From Tubiluchus corallicola (Eukaryota; Priapulida; Priapulimorpha; Priapulimorphida; Tubiluchidae), in contig JAQGDQ010000036.1 in assembly GCA_030141605.1 (NCBI GenBank), positions 496,001-560,000 on the forward strand: DNA of 64,000 nucleotides, written 5' to 3'. This document shows positions 61,071 through 64,000 of this stretch, piece after piece. The first letter of the stretch is position 1. The number at the start of each line of letters is the position of its first letter. The notes below the pieces were generated by a model, which did not search any database, was not told the origin of the DNA, and saw only the letters and a list, made by a program, of their open reading frames with translations. A program made the position numbers and the translations under genes.

Positions 61071-63389
61071 ATGTATAAAAGGAACTTCAGGACATCCAGT
61101 CAGTCACAGTATGTTTGCCGTCCATCAGTATCGCTTGTGCGACAGCTGTCTAATTCACAAACAGGTGGACCATGCTTGAATGCACTTGGTCATCTTCCTC
61201 TGCAAATGCTAGAAGACCTAGATTTAAGGCTTGGGTTACATGGTATTCCACAGCTTATTCATAAAGCTTCACAGCACATGACAATAAGTTGCACAAAAGT
61301 GCAACTAAGCTCGGTTTTGAAAGGTCTCTTGAAGAAGATTTCGCATCAGGATAGCATGCGACACACCTATGGAGGCAATTCAACTCAAGATGATAATATG
61401 AAAGAGTGCTGTGAAATTATTATCGAATATGGTGGCGTGGATGTCATTTTGAGAATTCTGATGGATTCATCATCATTACCTTGGTCAGCAGACATAAATA
61501 GAGAAGACCAAAATGAACTGCCTCTGAAGCATATCTGCTTAGAAATTTTGCGACGACTTTTTCTATTAGATGAAACCTTTCCTAACAAGCTTCCATATTC
61601 ACATGATCTTCTTTGCTACTTGTTCACTTTACTTGTTGACCCTCATACTCAAGTCAGTGCAGCTGCTGTAATAGAATGTATACTGCATTATCACAAAGAG
61701 GTGCTCAATCTAAGTCTCGTACCAAATATAAAGGAGATCATTAAACTAATGGATGACAGTGCTCTTGCAAATCTGTGTCAGATTTTATCAGTTTGTATAT
61801 CAGATCTTGATACATATGAACATAAGTCATCCCTGTACCAGCAGAACAGGCAAAAACGAGCAAAAGGATTTGTTGCCATGAGAGAGGTCAATCAAGAATT
61901 GCTTATGAGCATCCCCAACCTTTTGTCAAGGCTGGTTCACCTTATTCGTTCAACAAAATACGAACCTCGCTATCCTCGAATTGTAAATGAGCTGGATACA
62001 TGGATGCAGTGGATAGATGATGAAGTGTCTGAAGAAGGCGATTCATCTGTTGCTTCTCTTAATCTTGATGAGTTTTTCGGTGACCCAGTTCTTCTGCAAG
62101 AGTCTGAAATTCAAGCTCGACAGCACAGGAGTCTCAAAATGTCTACTACTTTAATTAACAGAGTGGAAGTTTTTTACACGCTAGGGCTATTTTTAGTAGG
62201 TAAACACAGGAAAAAAGTTCAGCGACAGCTAGCGGATTTAAAACTAGTCCCATTTCTGTCAGAAATATTTGATCAGTTTATTTGGAAGGCTAGTGGGAGA
62301 CAGGGTAATAGACGATTGAGAGGACATAATAGCAGCTGTGAGTGCAGTCCTGAAGTAGCTTTAAAGATACAGTTCCTCCGACTTGTTCATAGTTTTTGCG
62401 ACCATTCGGACCATAAACATTTGCTTTTATCATGTATTGAACTGACTGAGCTGAGAAGATTGAATGATTTTTCTGAAAAATTAAAATCGTCAGCAATTGA
62501 TGATGTGGATACATCTCTTATTTGTAGAGGTAGTAAAGGTCTGCTTACCAAGATTGTTGAAGTACTTAAAAAGGAACCTCCAGCCTCAACTTTTAGATTT
62601 TGGCTAGCAAGAGCTGTAGAGAGCTACTTGCGGGGTTCTACTTGTTACGCCGACCAGATATTTTTACTTAGACGTGGTTTGCTGCAACATGTTGCTAATA
62701 ATTTGATAGAGAACGACATCAAACCTAAAGAGATTCTTCAGAGCAGTTTTGACTTATTAGGCGAAATGATCAAGTTTAATCCTGACGCTTTTGAGCAGTT
62801 TGATAAAATAATCAACAACGATCTGAAGTTCAGGAAATTAGTCGAATTGGTAGAACGAAATTTGGTCGATTCCAACATGTTTATTCGGAGCCTTGTTCTT
62901 TCACTGGAGAGGTTTTGCTCTCATGATGAAATGACTGAAGAAGCTGATGTTTATGATGATAAGGCTAGCCGTTTGCTGAAATATGTTGGCAGTTTTCAGT
63001 CTCAGATAAACTTTGTGCAGAAGCTTATTAATGTTATAACAGTTAAATCTCTGACGCAAGAGAATGTCAGCTGTTTAAACACTGCACTTGTTTTCCTAAT
63101 GTTTGCTTATAGACGTGGTGAACTCAATAACTATCTAGAAGCATTGAAAAATCACACCAGGCGGTCTGCAAGCAACAATGGCCTTTTAGCAAACTTCAGG
63201 GAATTGTTGACATTTTGGCAGGACCACTACTTGCACAAGGACAAAGACTGCAGTGCTTTGGAAAGGAGTTCTCGCATCAGCTTTGATCAGTGGAAGCAGA
63301 TGGTGAACATGCTTTTATCTAAAGATCATACACAGGATACATCACTGATTCATCATTTGCCAGAAGATGATTTGCCACGTGGTAACTGA
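61071..63389 (+). CDS. TRPC4AP: TRPC4-associated protein (CUL4-DDB1 substrate receptor)
   Basis: One uninterrupted frame gives 772 residues from the ATG at 61071 to TGA (human about 797). In humans this all-helical, repeat-like protein is a substrate receptor of CUL4-DDB1 ubiquitin ligases, acting on MYC and on proteins with an Arg-type C-terminal degron; it also binds TRPC4 and TNFR1. Family matches run the whole length: GIPQLIHK near the N-terminus, GGVDVILRILMD, the GHNSSCECSPEVALKIQFLR segment (about 416-436), KGLLTKIVEVLKKEP and FRFWLARAVESYLRGSTCYA (about 490-530), LTQENVSCLNT (from 661) and DHYLHKDKDCSALE (about 717). The ATG directly follows a strong acceptor (a run of T then CAG, 61070), which suggests a 5'UTR intron; a second in-frame ATG at 61038 would lie in that intron. 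The absence of any coding intron is unusual beside genes with 9 and 19 coding exons. Confidence 0.95.
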   Translation: MYKRNFRTSSQSQYVCRPSVSLVRQLSNSQTGGPCLNALGHLPLQMLEDLDLRLGLHGIPQLIHKASQHMTISCTKVQLSSVLKGLLKKISHQDSMRHTYGGNSTQDDNMKECCEIIIEYGGVDVILRILMDSSSLPWSADINREDQNELPLKHICLEILRRLFLLDETFPNKLPYSHDLLCYLFTLLVDPHTQVSAAAVIECILHYHKEVLNLSLVPNIKEIIKLMDDSALANLCQILSVCISDLDTYEHKSSLYQQNRQKRAKGFVAMREVNQELLMSIPNLLSRLVHLIRSTKYEPRYPRIVNELDTWMQWIDDEVSEEGDSSVASLNLDEFFGDPVLLQESEIQARQHRSLKMSTTLINRVEVFYTLGLFLVGKHRKKVQRQLADLKLVPFLSEIFDQFIWKASGRQGNRRLRGHNSSCECSPEVALKIQFLRLVHSFCDHSDHKHLLLSCIELTELRRLNDFSEKLKSSAIDDVDTSLICRGSKGLLTKIVEVLKKEPPASTFRFWLARAVESYLRGSTCYADQIFLLRRGLLQHVANNLIENDIKPKEILQSSFDLLGEMIKFNPDAFEQFDKIINNDLKFRKLVELVERNLVDSNMFIRSLVLSLERFCSHDEMTEEADVYDDKASRLLKYVGSFQSQINFVQKLINVITVKSLTQENVSCLNTALVFLMFAYRRGELNNYLEALKNHTRRSASNNGLLANFRELLTFWQDHYLHKDKDCSALERSSRISFDQWKQMVNMLLSKDHTQDTSLIHHLPEDDLPRGN

Positions 63390-63418
63390 ATCATCAATCT
63401 TGAAACATACATTGTATG

Positions 63419-63424
63419 AATAAA
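63419..63424 (+). terminator. TRPC4AP polyadenylation signal
   Basis: AATAAA lies 30 bases after the stop codon and runs into seven A residues. It is the first canonical signal; others could follow. Confidence 0.5.
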
Positions 63425-64000
63425 AAAACTGACACCATTGCACATTATTTGTACATAACTGTGTAGGCCTGCTAACACTTGTATTCTTTTTTATTTTAAT
63501 CTTTTAAAATCACTGTTAATGTATAACTATAAAATTATGATTTTACAATAGTTCTATAGTGCCTTCTGCAGGTACCAGCTAGCTATACACCATACTGTGT
63601 AACTCAGTGTAGTGGCAAATCATCTTGCAGTGAATGAACTTTATAGATTGATTACCATAGAGTATTGAATTACTTGTCCAATATTCACCTTTGACTTATT
63701 AGCTACACATTTTGTTTCAGCAAACTGTACTATAGATGTGGTCAAAATATATGTTATTATGTTTAAAGTCAATGAGTGTTAATTGATTGTTTGCTCTAAC
63801 TAAAATGAAATGCTGAAATTATGAATGCACTTATTTCATTAATTATTTATTATCTTTCAATTGTCTTGTTTTTAATGTCCCGTGGTAGTTGTCAATCTTT
63901 TGATTGGAATTTTATTGATTGGTAACACTTTTTAGGCCAAATTCACACAGGTATGCTTGGTTGATCATGTTTAAAGTAGTAGGATGTAGTAGGTTTCGAG
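63425..64000. other. Downstream sequence, nothing recognised
   Basis: AT-rich DNA after TRPC4AP. No exon, repeat or RNA gene was seen up to the end of the window. Confidence 0.5.

Noticed and set aside
61385-62514. Minus-strand frames opposite TRPC4AP
   Set aside because: They are shadows of the conserved plus-strand coding sequence.
1-64000. CRISPR arrays, operons, prophage or other prokaryotic systems
   Set aside because: All recognised genes are animal genes with spliceosomal introns; the repeats are microsatellites, tandem duplications or transposon ends, not spaced direct repeats.

Overview
This is nuclear DNA from an animal. It is AT-rich, its genes are broken by GT-AG introns of hundreds to thousands of bases, microsatellites are frequent, and there are decayed LINE and DNA-transposon remnants. 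I recognise five protein-coding genes, all conserved in animals. The lineage cannot be fixed from the sequence alone. An invertebrate is likely, because the proteins match the vertebrate ones over their conserved cores but diverge strongly elsewhere. Nothing bacterial, viral or organellar was seen.

Layout. (1) 1-7593: simple repeats, one inverted-repeat element (2581-3429) and a hexamer satellite (6336-6479); no recognised exon. (2) 7594-12450 (+): the last three coding exons of a UNC93A-like membrane protein, whose 5' part lies outside the window or was not found. A TTAA-flanked MITE sits in its second-to-last intron. (3) 12451-19894: intergenic, with a LINE fragment and a repeat unit marked by CCTAGGCA motifs. 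(4) 19895-21666 (-): a very small two-exon gene for the mitochondrial ATP synthase epsilon subunit (ATP5F1E). (5) 23575-40261 (+): ZC3H18, 19 coding exons, about 1025 residues. It is divergent (head to head) with ATP5F1E, with about 1.9 kb between the two start codons. (6) 42864-53916 (-): OXA1L, nine coding exons, 431 residues, tail to tail with ZC3H18. Its first intron is filled with nested LINE and pogo/Tigger-like debris. (7) 54624-57222: another pogo-like terminus and a LINE remnant on the + strand. (8) 61071-63389 (+): TRPC4AP, 772 residues with a completely uninterrupted coding region, probably after a 5'UTR intron.

The genes do not form a pathway. ATP5F1E and OXA1L both act at the mitochondrial inner membrane, ZC3H18 acts in nuclear RNA quality control, TRPC4AP is a ubiquitin-ligase substrate receptor and UNC93A is an orphan MFS-type membrane protein. 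I found no convincing new biological system. The best leads are the intron-free TRPC4AP, the run of seven frame-neutral exons in the RS-rich part of ZC3H18, an 11-residue-repeat tail on UNC93A, and several undescribed-looking inverted-repeat elements. All exon boundaries were read by eye from splice consensus, reading-frame continuity and recalled family sequence; no alignment was run.
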